Part shown: positions 9,604-17,562 of the stretch, in pieces | Layout: each line of letters begins with the position of its first letter | Numbering within the stretch: the stretch's first letter is position 1 | From: Methylobacterium sp. | GTDB lineage: Bacteria; Pseudomonadota; Alphaproteobacteria; Rhizobiales; Beijerinckiaceae | Direction of reading: 5' to 3' | DNA length: 64,000 bases | Assembly (NCBI GenBank): GCA_020252645.1 | Contig: JADCCN010000002.1 | Span: 682,001-746,000 of the forward strand | The notes under the pieces: generated by a model | The model's input: the letters and a program-made list of their open reading frames with translations, nothing else | Database searches by the model: none | What the model was told of the DNA's origin: nothing | Made by a program: the position numbers and the translations under genes

Positions 9604-10659
9604 TCAGGCGGGAGGCGGATTCTCGCCGTTCTCCGCTCCCGCTTTCTTCTTCGCAAGTTGTTCCCGCTCGAAAAGCATCACCACGGGAATGGAAATCGCC
9701 AGCGGGATCAGCAGGTAGAAGAGCCGCCAGACGAGCAGGGCCGCAAAGACCGCCGTGGCAGGAATGCCGGGCATCACCTTCAGGAACACTGCTTCCATCA
9801 CGCCCACGCCGCCCGGAACCTGGAAGAGCAGGCCGGCCGAGAACGAGAGCAGGAATGCGCCGAGCACGATGAAGAAGCCGGGATTTCCCTGCTCAGGCAG
9901 CGCGAAATAGATGATGCCCGCCGCCCCCAGAAGCTCCATCGGTGCCGCGATCCACTGACGCCAGACGATGTGAAGGCCGGGATATTCCAGCTTGAAGCCC
10001 CGGATGACCAGCGGCTGGAACTTCAGCCAGGACCCGATGGTGTAGAGCACGCAGAAGGCCAGCATGCCGAGCCCGATGATCCGGATGATGCTCTCGGAGA
10101 GCGGGGCCAGTGGCCTCACGATATGGGGCTCGAAGGTCAGAACCAGTCCGCCGAGCACGATGGTGCCGAAGGCGAAGGTGAAGGAGCAGAGCGCCACCAG
10201 CACCGCGACTTCCGGCGCGCTCAGCCCCTTCGACGTATAGGCGCGGTAGCGCACCATGCCGCCGGAAAACACCGAGCCGCCGATATTATGCGAGATCGCG
10301 TAGGTCACGAACGAGCAGGTGGTGATGAAGAGCCAGGAAATGCCCTTCTGCCGGTTGAGATGGATCAGCGCGATCCGGTCATACCAGGCGAGCGCCCAAT
10401 AGGCGAAAAGCGTGGATAGCGCCGCCAGCAGGTAGCCCTGCGTGGGAATGGCCGCGAGCTTGTGCCCGATCTGGCTTGCGATGATCGAGAGGCTCTCGAA
10501 GAAGCCGGCCTGATCCAGCCGCGAGACGAGCGCCGCATCGGCCGAGCTGTTCGCGCCCTCGACGGCCTCCAGCCGCAGCTTCCTGTAAAGCAGATCCAGC
10601 GACCAGATGACCGCCGCGAGGCCAATCAATGGCCAGAAGAAATCCTTGACCCGCTTCAT
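9604..10659 (-). CDS. Lysylphosphatidylglycerol synthase/flippase-like integral membrane protein (UPF0104/MprF N-terminal type)
   Basis: Multiple TM helices; SHNIGGSVFSGGMVRYRAYTSKGLS, QVPGGVGVMEAVFL; ATG 10659 chosen. Confidence 0.8.
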   Translation of the reverse strand: MKRVKDFFWPLIGLAAVIWSLDLLYRKLRLEAVEGANSSADAALVSRLDQAGFFESLSIIASQIGHKLAAIPTQGYLLAALSTLFAYWALAWYDRIALIHLNRQKGISWLFITTCSFVTYAISHNIGGSVFSGGMVRYRAYTSKGLSAPEVAVLVALCSFTFAFGTIVLGGLVLTFEPHIVRPLAPLSESIIRIIGLGMLAFCVLYTIGSWLKFQPLVIRGFKLEYPGLHIVWRQWIAAPMELLGAAGIIYFALPEQGNPGFFIVLGAFLLSFSAGLLFQVPGGVGVMEAVFLKVMPGIPATAVFAALLVWRLFYLLIPLAISIPVVMLFEREQLAKKKAGAENGENPPPA

Positions 10660-10800
10660 CACTGCCCCATTCTGCGCCTCTGGCGCGAACACTGCCGCAC
10701 CACTGCCCGACCGGATTGGCGAAGGCAAGCTCTGCCCGCAAATTCTCACGCTCCCGCGGGCGGATGACGGGCCGAAACATGACTGGAGAAAGACAAGCTC

Positions 10801-11394
10801 ATGCTGAGCGACGGCTATCACTTCCTGCCGCCGGGGCGGCTCGCGGTCTTCACGATGTTCCTGCGCCACCCGCTCCGAAACGTTCCGCAAGCCGCTTCGT
10901 TGCCGGACGGCTTCCGGCTGGAGCGGATTTCCGGGAAGGAAATCATGCGCTATCGCCTGCTCTTCCGGGCCATCGGGCAGGACTGGCTGTGGTTCGGCCG
11001 CCTGAAACTCGACGATGCCGCCCTGGAAAGCCTGCTGTCGCATGCGGACCATGAGGCCATGATCCTCGTGGACCGGCAGGGTGATTGCGGCCTTGTCGAA
11101 ATTGATTTCCGCGAGAACGAGCCGGAACTCGCCTATCTTGGATTATTGCCGCGGCTCATCGGGCGGGGCGTGGGGCGCGCGCTCGCGCAAGGGGCTCTTG
11201 CGCGTGCCAACGCGCGCGGAGCCCCCTCGCTCATGGTCCACACATGCAATTTCGATGCGCCGGGCGCGCTGGGTTTCTACCGCTCAATCGGTTTCCTGCC
11301 CTTTGCGAACGCGCTGGAATTCTTTCCCGATCCACGGCTCGACGGCACCCTCCCGCGGGATGCCGCCGCCCATGTTCCGCTGATCGAGGAATGA
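10801..11394 (+). CDS. GNAT family N-acetyltransferase
   Basis: LAYLGLLPRLIGRGVGRALAQGALARA...VHTCNFDAPGALGFYRSIGF. Confidence 0.85.
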   Translation: MLSDGYHFLPPGRLAVFTMFLRHPLRNVPQAASLPDGFRLERISGKEIMRYRLLFRAIGQDWLWFGRLKLDDAALESLLSHADHEAMILVDRQGDCGLVEIDFRENEPELAYLGLLPRLIGRGVGRALAQGALARANARGAPSLMVHTCNFDAPGALGFYRSIGFLPFANALEFFPDPRLDGTLPRDAAAHVPLIEE

Positions 11395-11397
11395 TCC

Positions 11398-11817
11398 TCA
11401 GAGGCGCCCTGCGGCAAACCGCATCCGAGCCGCGATGCGATCGGTCTCGATCTGGTCGCGCAAGGCCATCTCGGCACGCTCCGCCGCCTTTTCGCGATCC
11501 TCAAGGATCTCGACCTTCTTGAGTTCCTCGAAGGCTTCGCTCAGCGCGGCCTTCGCATCCTCGAACTGTTCCTGAAGGTCGGCCGCCGATTGCAGAAGGT
11601 TGTCGCGCCGCGTGCGGGCGGCTTTCGCATAGGTGGGATAGGCGAAATGGGCGGGGTCGGACAAGCCGGCCTTGCGCTCCTCGCCTTCGATTTCCCGATC
11701 GAGATCCGTTGCCATGCGCTGGAAGTCCGCAATCATCGATTCGATCTGCGAAACGCGCCGGCGCTTTTCATCGACGTGGAACCGCTTCAGACGGATCAAC
11801 GTATCGCGCGACTTCAT
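11398..11817 (-). CDS. fliJ: Flagellar export chaperone FliJ
   Basis: 139 aa coiled-coil MKSRDTLIRLKRFHVDEKRRRVSQIESMIADF, downstream of fliI. Confidence 0.8.
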   Translation of the reverse strand: MKSRDTLIRLKRFHVDEKRRRVSQIESMIADFQRMATDLDREIEGEERKAGLSDPAHFAYPTYAKAARTRRDNLLQSAADLQEQFEDAKAALSEAFEELKKVEILEDREKAAERAEMALRDQIETDRIAARMRFAAGRL

Positions 11818-11837
11818 GGTCCTGACTACTCCTTGAC

Positions 11838-11861
11838 CGGCCCCGAGTTACGCCGGGGCCG
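11838..11861 (-). other. Hairpin CGGCCCCG-N8-CGGGGCCG between fliI and fliJ
   Basis: Perfect 8-bp stem, no T-run; possible attenuator or mRNA-processing structure. Confidence 0.5.
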
Positions 11862-11880
11862 ACCGGGAGAAAGCCTGATG

Positions 11881-13209
11881 CTATTCCCCCAGTCGATTAA
11901 CAATCTCCGCGAGACGTATATAGCTTTCACCGAGGGAGGTTGATTCTTCCTTACCTTGCGAAAGAAAACTTTCGAGTTCGGGATTGGCGTCGATCGCGCG
12001 GTCCACTTCCGGGGTCGTTCCCTTCCGGTAGGCGCCAAGGCGGATGAGTTCCTCCATGTCTGTATAGGTGGCCATGAGGTTTCGCGCCTTCACGATGGTC
12101 GGCAGGTAATTCGGGTCTGCCGCGCGCGGCATGGTGCGGGAAACGCTCTTCAGCACGTTGATGGCCGGGTAGCGCCCGCGCTCGGCGATCCGGCGCTCCA
12201 TCACGATATGCCCGTCGAGAATGCCGCGCACCGCATCGGCCACCGGCTCGTTGTGGTCATCGCCATCGACCAGCACGGTGAAGATGCCGGTGATGGTGCC
12301 CGAACCTTCCTCGCCCGGCCCCGCACGCTCCAGCAGGCGCGGCAATTCGGCGAAAACACTGGGCGTGTAGCCCTTGGTCGTCGGCGGTTCGTTGACATTG
12401 AGGCCGATATCCCGCTGCGCCATGGCAAAGCGGGTGATGGAATCCATCATGCAGAGCACGTTCATCCGCTCATCGCGGAAGAACTCGGCGATCGCCATGG
12501 TGAGATAGGCCGCCTGCCGGCGCATCAGGGCCGGCTCATCCGAGGTGGCAACCACCACGACCGAGCGCGCGAGGCCTTCCTCGCCGAGATCGTCCTGCAG
12601 GAATTCCTGCACCTCGCGGCCGCGCTCGCCCACAAGGCCGACCACCGAGACATCGGCCGAGGAATTGCGCGCGAGCATGGAGAGCAGCACGGATTTGCCC
12701 ACGCCCGAGCCGGCGAAGATACCCAGGCGTTGGCCGCTGCAGCAGGTCAGGAAGGCGTTGAGCGCACGCACGCCCAAATCAAGCGGCGCGCCAACGCGCT
12801 GGCGCTTATGCGCGGGCGGGGGCTCGTTCCGGAAGGTGTAAGGGCGGGGGCCGGGCCGCAGCGGGCCCTTGCCGTCAATCGGGCGGCCGAAGGCATCCAT
12901 CACGCGGCCGCGCCAGGAATGATCGGGACGGATCGCCGCGCGGCGGCTCACCACATGCGCCGGGCAGCCACGGCGCAGGCCTTCCACATTCGCGAAGGGC
13001 ATGGCAAGGGCGCGGCCTGAATCAAAGCCAACCACCTCGCAGAGCACCGGCTCGGAGCGGTCGGTCTCGATGGAGACAAGCCCGCCCAGTTCCATATGGC
13101 CAAGGGGGCCGACGATTTCGATCGTCAGCCCGCGCACCGCGCCCACGCGGCCATACACCGTGTATTCGGGCATCTCGTCGATCAGGCCTTGAAGGGTCTG
13201 TCCGGACAT
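11881..13209 (-). CDS. fliI: Flagellum-specific ATPase FliI
   Basis: Walker [13 protein letters not shown]1/FliI family; ATG 13209 chosen. Confidence 0.95.
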   Translation of the reverse strand: MSGQTLQGLIDEMPEYTVYGRVGAVRGLTIEIVGPLGHMELGGLVSIETDRSEPVLCEVVGFDSGRALAMPFANVEGLRRGCPAHVVSRRAAIRPDHSWRGRVMDAFGRPIDGKGPLRPGPRPYTFRNEPPPAHKRQRVGAPLDLGVRALNAFLTCCSGQRLGIFAGSGVGKSVLLSMLARNSSADVSVVGLVGERGREVQEFLQDDLGEEGLARSVVVVATSDEPALMRRQAAYLTMAIAEFFRDERMNVLCMMDSITRFAMAQRDIGLNVNEPPTTKGYTPSVFAELPRLLERAGPGEEGSGTITGIFTVLVDGDDHNEPVADAVRGILDGHIVMERRIAERGRYPAINVLKSVSRTMPRAADPNYLPTIVKARNLMATYTDMEELIRLGAYRKGTTPEVDRAIDANPELESFLSQGKEESTSLGESYIRLAEIVNRLGE

Positions 13210-13525
13210 TGTTGCTCCGCTGTGAGCGAGCCTTCGGGCCCGCGATCTCTTGACGCTGAAGGCGTGATTCGCAACCAAGATTCGCATGGTTTCGCCATCC
13301 GCGACAATCAGCGGCCGCGAGGGACTGGGGAGGACGCCACGGTCTTCCATGGTCCGATTGCCGCCCGTGATCGCGCCGAGGAGGCGAAATCGTGAATCCT
13401 GTGAGTCGCTTGGTGGAATTTTCTCAAAAGGTGAATCAAAAGCAAATGCCGCTGCACAAAGCTTTATAAATTGCCCCTCAGGTTAGATTAATTGGTTCTT
13501 TCATCCGGCAAGCTTGCCTTAACGA

Positions 13526-13540
13526 ATTACGATTTGTTAA
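13526..13540 (+). promoter_or_regulatory. Putative CtrA box ATTA-N7-TTAA in the ctrA promoter
   Basis: ATTA CGATTTG TTAA; GTATCTTTG core downstream. Confidence 0.45.
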
Positions 13541-13646
13541 CTCTTCGGGCGTATCTTTGTCGAGAAGTTAAGCGCTCCCGTGTGGCGGACTGTTCCGCTC
13601 GCCGGTGGCGAATGCCATCCGTGACGGAAATTGGGGTTTCGAAAAA

Positions 13647-14348
13647 ATGCGCGTGCTCCTCATCGAAGACGACAGCGCGACAGCCAAGAGCATCGAGCTG
13701 ATGCTCAAGAGCGAGAATTTCAACGTCTACCTCACGGATCTCGGCGAGGAAGGCATCGATCTTGGCAAGCTCTATGACTACGACATCATCCTTCTGGACC
13801 TGAACCTCCCGGACATGTCGGGCTACGAGGTTCTGCGCTCGCTCCGCGTCTCGAAGATCAAGACGCCGATCCTGATCCTCTCGGGCATGGCCGGCATCGA
13901 TGACAAGGTGAAGGGTCTCGGCTTCGGCGCCGATGATTATCTCACCAAGCCGTTCCACAAGGACGAGCTGGTGGCGCGTATCCACGCGATCGTGCGCCGC
14001 TCCAAGGGCCATGCGCAATCGGTCATCTCGACGGGCGATCTCATCGTCAACCTCGACCAGAAGACTGTGGAAGTCGGCGGGCACCGCGTGCACCTCACCG
14101 GCAAGGAATACCAGATGCTGGAGCTGCTCTCGCTCCGCCGCGGCACGACGCTCACCAAGGAGATGTTCCTCAACCATCTCTATGGTGGCATGGACGAGCC
14201 GGAGCTGAAGATCATCGACGTGTTCATCTGCAAGCTGCGCAAGAAGCTCGCGAATGCCTCGGGCGGCCGCAACTATATCGAGACGGTCTGGGGTCGTGGC
14301 TATGTGCTGCGCGAGCCGACCGACGCGGACGAGAAAATCCCTGCCTGA
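13647..14348 (+). CDS. ctrA: Cell cycle response regulator CtrA
   Basis: [67 protein letters not shown]...; OmpR-type DNA-binding domain; highly conserved CtrA sequence. Confidence 0.97.
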   Translation: MRVLLIEDDSATAKSIELMLKSENFNVYLTDLGEEGIDLGKLYDYDIILLDLNLPDMSGYEVLRSLRVSKIKTPILILSGMAGIDDKVKGLGFGADDYLTKPFHKDELVARIHAIVRRSKGHAQSVISTGDLIVNLDQKTVEVGGHRVHLTGKEYQMLELLSLRRGTTLTKEMFLNHLYGGMDEPELKIIDVFICKLRKKLANASGGRNYIETVWGRGYVLREPTDADEKIPA

Positions 14349-14374
14349 ACCCGGCTGATCTTCCAGGAATTCGC

Positions 14375-14403
14375 AACCCGCCTCCTCAGAGGCGGGTTTT
14401 TTT
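14375..14403 (+). terminator. Rho-independent terminator of ctrA
   Basis: AACCCGCCTC CTCA GAGGCGGGTT followed by T-run. Confidence 0.85.
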
Positions 14404-14456
14404 CGGGGCGTGACCAGGGGCCTGAACCCAGGCTCCGGGCCCTGGTCAGCAGTCAC

Positions 14457-14481
14457 GAAAAGGCCGGGCTTGCGGCCCGGC
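14457..14481 (-). terminator. Probable terminator of the cheR-end transcript
   Basis: Minus strand: GCCGGGC CGCAA GCCCGGC CTTTT. Confidence 0.5.
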
Positions 14482-14490
14482 TTCCTGAAC

Positions 14491-14527
14491 AGCGAGAGTA
14501 TTTTCCGATCGGATCGAATTTCGCTGT
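14491..14527. repeat. Copy of dispersed palindromic element (module 2-like)
   Basis: CGATCGGATCGAATTTCGCT resembles the element at 42238-42279. Confidence 0.4.
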
Positions 14528-14545
14528 TGCTGCGGCCGCCCTGGG

Positions 14546-15388
14546 TCAGGCGCCCGCGACACGCAGCTCCGGCTTCTGAACCGGTGCCGGCACGAGCAGC
14601 ATGCGCTCCTTCGAATGGCTCACGAAGCGCTCGGTGACACCGAAGGTCGATTCCGCGCCGCCCAGCAGCAGGAAGCCATCCGGCGCAAGCCGGCTTGCGA
14701 GCCTGTCGAACACCTTCGAGCGCGTGAGGCGGTCGAAATAGATCAGCACGTTGCGACAGAAGATGGCATCGAAAGTGCCGAGCGAACGCGGATCATCCAT
14801 CAGGTTGAACTTCTGGAAGTTCACGCGGCGCACGACATCGTCGGAAATCTTCCAGTTGTCGCCCTGCTTCTGAAAATATTGCAGCAGCAGCTTGGTGGGC
14901 AGGCCGCGCTGCACCTCGAACTGGTTGAAAAGCCCGGTCTTGGCCTTCGCCAGGATCGATTCCGAAATGTCGGTCGCAACAATCTCCACCTGGCGGCTGC
15001 CGATCCTCGCGCGCATCTCGTCGAGCAGCATCACGAGCGAAAACGGTTCCTGCCCCGAGGAGCAGGCAGCGCACCAAATGCGGATGCTCTTCTCCGGCGA
15101 GCGGCGCTGGTGCAGCTCCGGCATGATGACATCGCGGAAATGGTCGAAGGGCTGGCGATCGCGGAAGAAGAAGGTCTCGTTGGTTGTCAGAGCGTCGATG
15201 ATGCGCTGCTGCAATCGGCGGTCTCCGGTCTCGATCCTGCGCAGGAGATCGTCGAGGCTGGCGATATTCTCCTCGCGCAGAACCGGCGCGAGGCGAGCCT
15301 CGACGAAATAGGCCTTCTCCGGCGTGAGCACGATGCCGGCCGCGTGCTTGATGAATTCGATCGTCTTCTGGATCGCATGGATGCTCAT
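14546..15388 (-). CDS. cheR: Chemotaxis protein methyltransferase CheR
   Basis: LTTNETFFFRDRQPFDHFRDVIMP, IWCAACSSGQEPFSLVM, FDAIFCRNVLIYFD. Confidence 0.95.
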   Translation of the reverse strand: MSIHAIQKTIEFIKHAAGIVLTPEKAYFVEARLAPVLREENIASLDDLLRRIETGDRRLQQRIIDALTTNETFFFRDRQPFDHFRDVIMPELHQRRSPEKSIRIWCAACSSGQEPFSLVMLLDEMRARIGSRQVEIVATDISESILAKAKTGLFNQFEVQRGLPTKLLLQYFQKQGDNWKISDDVVRRVNFQKFNLMDDPRSLGTFDAIFCRNVLIYFDRLTRSKVFDRLASRLAPDGFLLLGGAESTFGVTERFVSHSKERMLLVPAPVQKPELRVAGA

Positions 15389-16635
15389 GCTGCGTTTCCT
15401 TCCACCAGAGACTGCGCGAGTTCCCCGAGCTTCTCGGGCGGCAATTGGGCTGCGGCAAGGCCTGCCTCGGCGATGCTCCCGGGAATGCCCCAGACCACGC
15501 TTGAAGGTTCGTCCTGCACGATGACATTGGCACCGCGCTGGATCAGATCCTGCGCGCCTCCGGTTCCGTCCCTGCCCATGCCGGTGAGCGCGATCGCCAG
15601 CGTATCGGCGCCGAAGCAATCAGCCGCGCTTGTGAAGAGCAGGTCGATCGAGGGCCGCCAGGGCCCGCGCGCTTCCGAGGGAAGCATGGTCAGGATCATC
15701 TGTCCGTCCGGCTGGCGGCGGATCACGGTATGGCAGCCGCCGGGCGCGAGGTAGATCGCACCGGCCTTCAGCGGCTTGCCCTCGGCGGCCTCGCAGGCCG
15801 GAAGCCCCACATGCTGCTTGAGATGGCTCGCGAAAATCGCGCCGAAGATCGGCGGCATGTGCTGGGCGATGACGATCGGTATGCGGTTCGCAACGCGCGG
15901 CATGTGGCTCAGCAGGCTCACCAGCGCTTGCGGGCCGCCGGTGGAAGCGCCGATGACAATCACCTTCGGGCGCGTTTTCTCCAGCGGGCGGATGCCGGCG
16001 GAGGCGCGGCCCGGCGGTGCCGCAGCCACCGCTGTCGCCGCAGCGGGGGCAGGGGCCGGCCGGGAAACGACACGGCCGGCGGCGGAGGTGCGGGCGAAGA
16101 GCGGGTTGGAGGAAGCGGGTGCCGGGGTGGGTGCCGGGGTGGGTGTCGGGCGTGGAGCCGGAGCCGCCTGCTGCTGGCGCATCGCGGCACGAATGCCGCC
16201 CACGGCCAACACCTTGGCGATGAGCGCCTGCCGGAAATCCGAAGAGGTCGAGACCTCGCGGTGGTTCGAGGGCTTCGGCAGGTAATCGGTCGCGCCCTTC
16301 ATCAGGCAGCGCATCGTCATCTCGGCGCCATGCACCGAGAGCGAGGAGACCACGATGACGCGCGTGCCCGGCGATTTCGACAGGATCAGCGGCAAGGCGG
16401 TAAGGCCATCCATGTCCGGCATGTCGAGATCGAGCAGGATGATCCGCGGCTGAAGCGCCGGCAGCGCCTCGATGATCTCGCGACCCGAGCGGAAGGTTCC
16501 GGCGACCTCGATGGCCGGCGTCTCCGAGAGCCAGCGCGACAGGAGGCCGCGCACGACAACCGAATCATCCACGATCGCGACGCGAACGCGAGGCGGCGCC
16601 ATGGCCATCGGTTGTCTTTGCGGCAGGGCCACCAT
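15385..16635 (-). CDS. cheB: Chemotaxis protein-glutamate methylesterase CheB, with Pro/Ala-rich interdomain linker
   Basis: Receiver domain plus VIVIGASTGGPQAL and ALTGMGRDGTGGAQ; stop overlaps the cheR start. Confidence 0.94.
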   Translation of the reverse strand: MVALPQRQPMAMAPPRVRVAIVDDSVVVRGLLSRWLSETPAIEVAGTFRSGREIIEALPALQPRIILLDLDMPDMDGLTALPLILSKSPGTRVIVVSSLSVHGAEMTMRCLMKGATDYLPKPSNHREVSTSSDFRQALIAKVLAVGGIRAAMRQQQAAPAPRPTPTPAPTPAPASSNPLFARTSAAGRVVSRPAPAPAAATAVAAAPPGRASAGIRPLEKTRPKVIVIGASTGGPQALVSLLSHMPRVANRIPIVIAQHMPPIFGAIFASHLKQHVGLPACEAAEGKPLKAGAIYLAPGGCHTVIRRQPDGQMILTMLPSEARGPWRPSIDLLFTSAADCFGADTLAIALTGMGRDGTGGAQDLIQRGANVIVQDEPSSVVWGIPGSIAEAGLAAAQLPPEKLGELAQSLVEGNAA

Positions 16636-16687
16636 GAGTGAGGCTCCGGTTGAAAAAGGCGAAGGCGAGAACCGGGCCCGGCGGCAA

Positions 16688-17059
16688 TCAGGCCGCGAGC
16701 AGGCCCACTTCGGCGAATTTCGAGGTGAGGATATCCTTGTCGAAGGGCTTCATCACGTATTCGTCCGCGCCGGAATCCATGGCCTTGGCGATATGCGCCA
16801 CATCGTTCTCGGTGGTGCAGAACACCACTTTCGGATGCGTGCCGCCCGCCATGGTGCGGAGTTTCATCAGGAACTGGTAGCCGTCCATGTTCGGCATGTT
16901 CCAATCGAGCAGGATGGCATCCGGCATTCGATTGGTGCAGGCGAGAACGGCTTGCTGACCGTCTTCTGCCTCGGCGATTTCAAAATCGAGTCCTTCGAGA
17001 ATCCGTCGCGCGACTTTGCGGATGACGGAGCTGTCGTCCACCACGAGGCAGTAGGTCAT
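16688..17059 (-). CDS. cheY: Response regulator CheY
   Basis: Single receiver domain MTYCLVVDDSSVIRKVARRIL...ILLDWNMPNMDGYQF...KPFDKD. Confidence 0.92.
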   Translation of the reverse strand: MTYCLVVDDSSVIRKVARRILEGLDFEIAEAEDGQQAVLACTNRMPDAILLDWNMPNMDGYQFLMKLRTMAGGTHPKVVFCTTENDVAHIAKAMDSGADEYVMKPFDKDILTSKFAEVGLLAA

Positions 17060-17073
17060 TGCAGGTCTCCCGT

Positions 17074-17562
17074 TCAGGCGGCTTGCAGAATCATGGAATC
17101 GAGCAGCGTCTGCAGATCGACTTCGATCAGCAGGTTCCGCTCGAGCTTGTGGACACGCCGGGTATAGCGCGCCCATGTCTGGCCCATATTCGCCGGCATG
17201 GGTTCCGACGAATCGGAGGTCAGCGACAGGACGTCGCCGATTTCATCGACGACAAGGCCGAAGACCTCGCCGTTCCATTCCACGCCCACGGCCATCGTAT
17301 CACCGCCCTTGGAGTGGCGATCGCCCATGCGCGATCCGAGCAGGGCACCCAGATCGAGGATCGTGACGATGTGCCCGCGCAGGTTCACAAGCCCGGCGAC
17401 GGCCCGGCCGCCACGCGGCACCGGCGTCATCCGCGTGATCGCGAAGACATCGCGCACGGCGGTGATCGGCAGGCCGATCATCTGGCCTTCGATGGTGACG
17501 CTGATGAGCTGGGTTTCGTTATCGATCATGGCGTCGTTGCGCATCCGGTTTTCGCCAATCAT
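17074..17562 (-). CDS. cheW: Chemotaxis coupling protein CheW
   Basis: CheW domain (GLPITAVRDVFAITRMTPVPRGGRAVAGLVNLRGHIVTILDL); start overlaps the cheA stop. Confidence 0.92.
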   Translation of the reverse strand: MIGENRMRNDAMIDNETQLISVTIEGQMIGLPITAVRDVFAITRMTPVPRGGRAVAGLVNLRGHIVTILDLGALLGSRMGDRHSKGGDTMAVGVEWNGEVFGLVVDEIGDVLSLTSDSSEPMPANMGQTWARYTRRVHKLERNLLIEVDLQTLLDSMILQAA

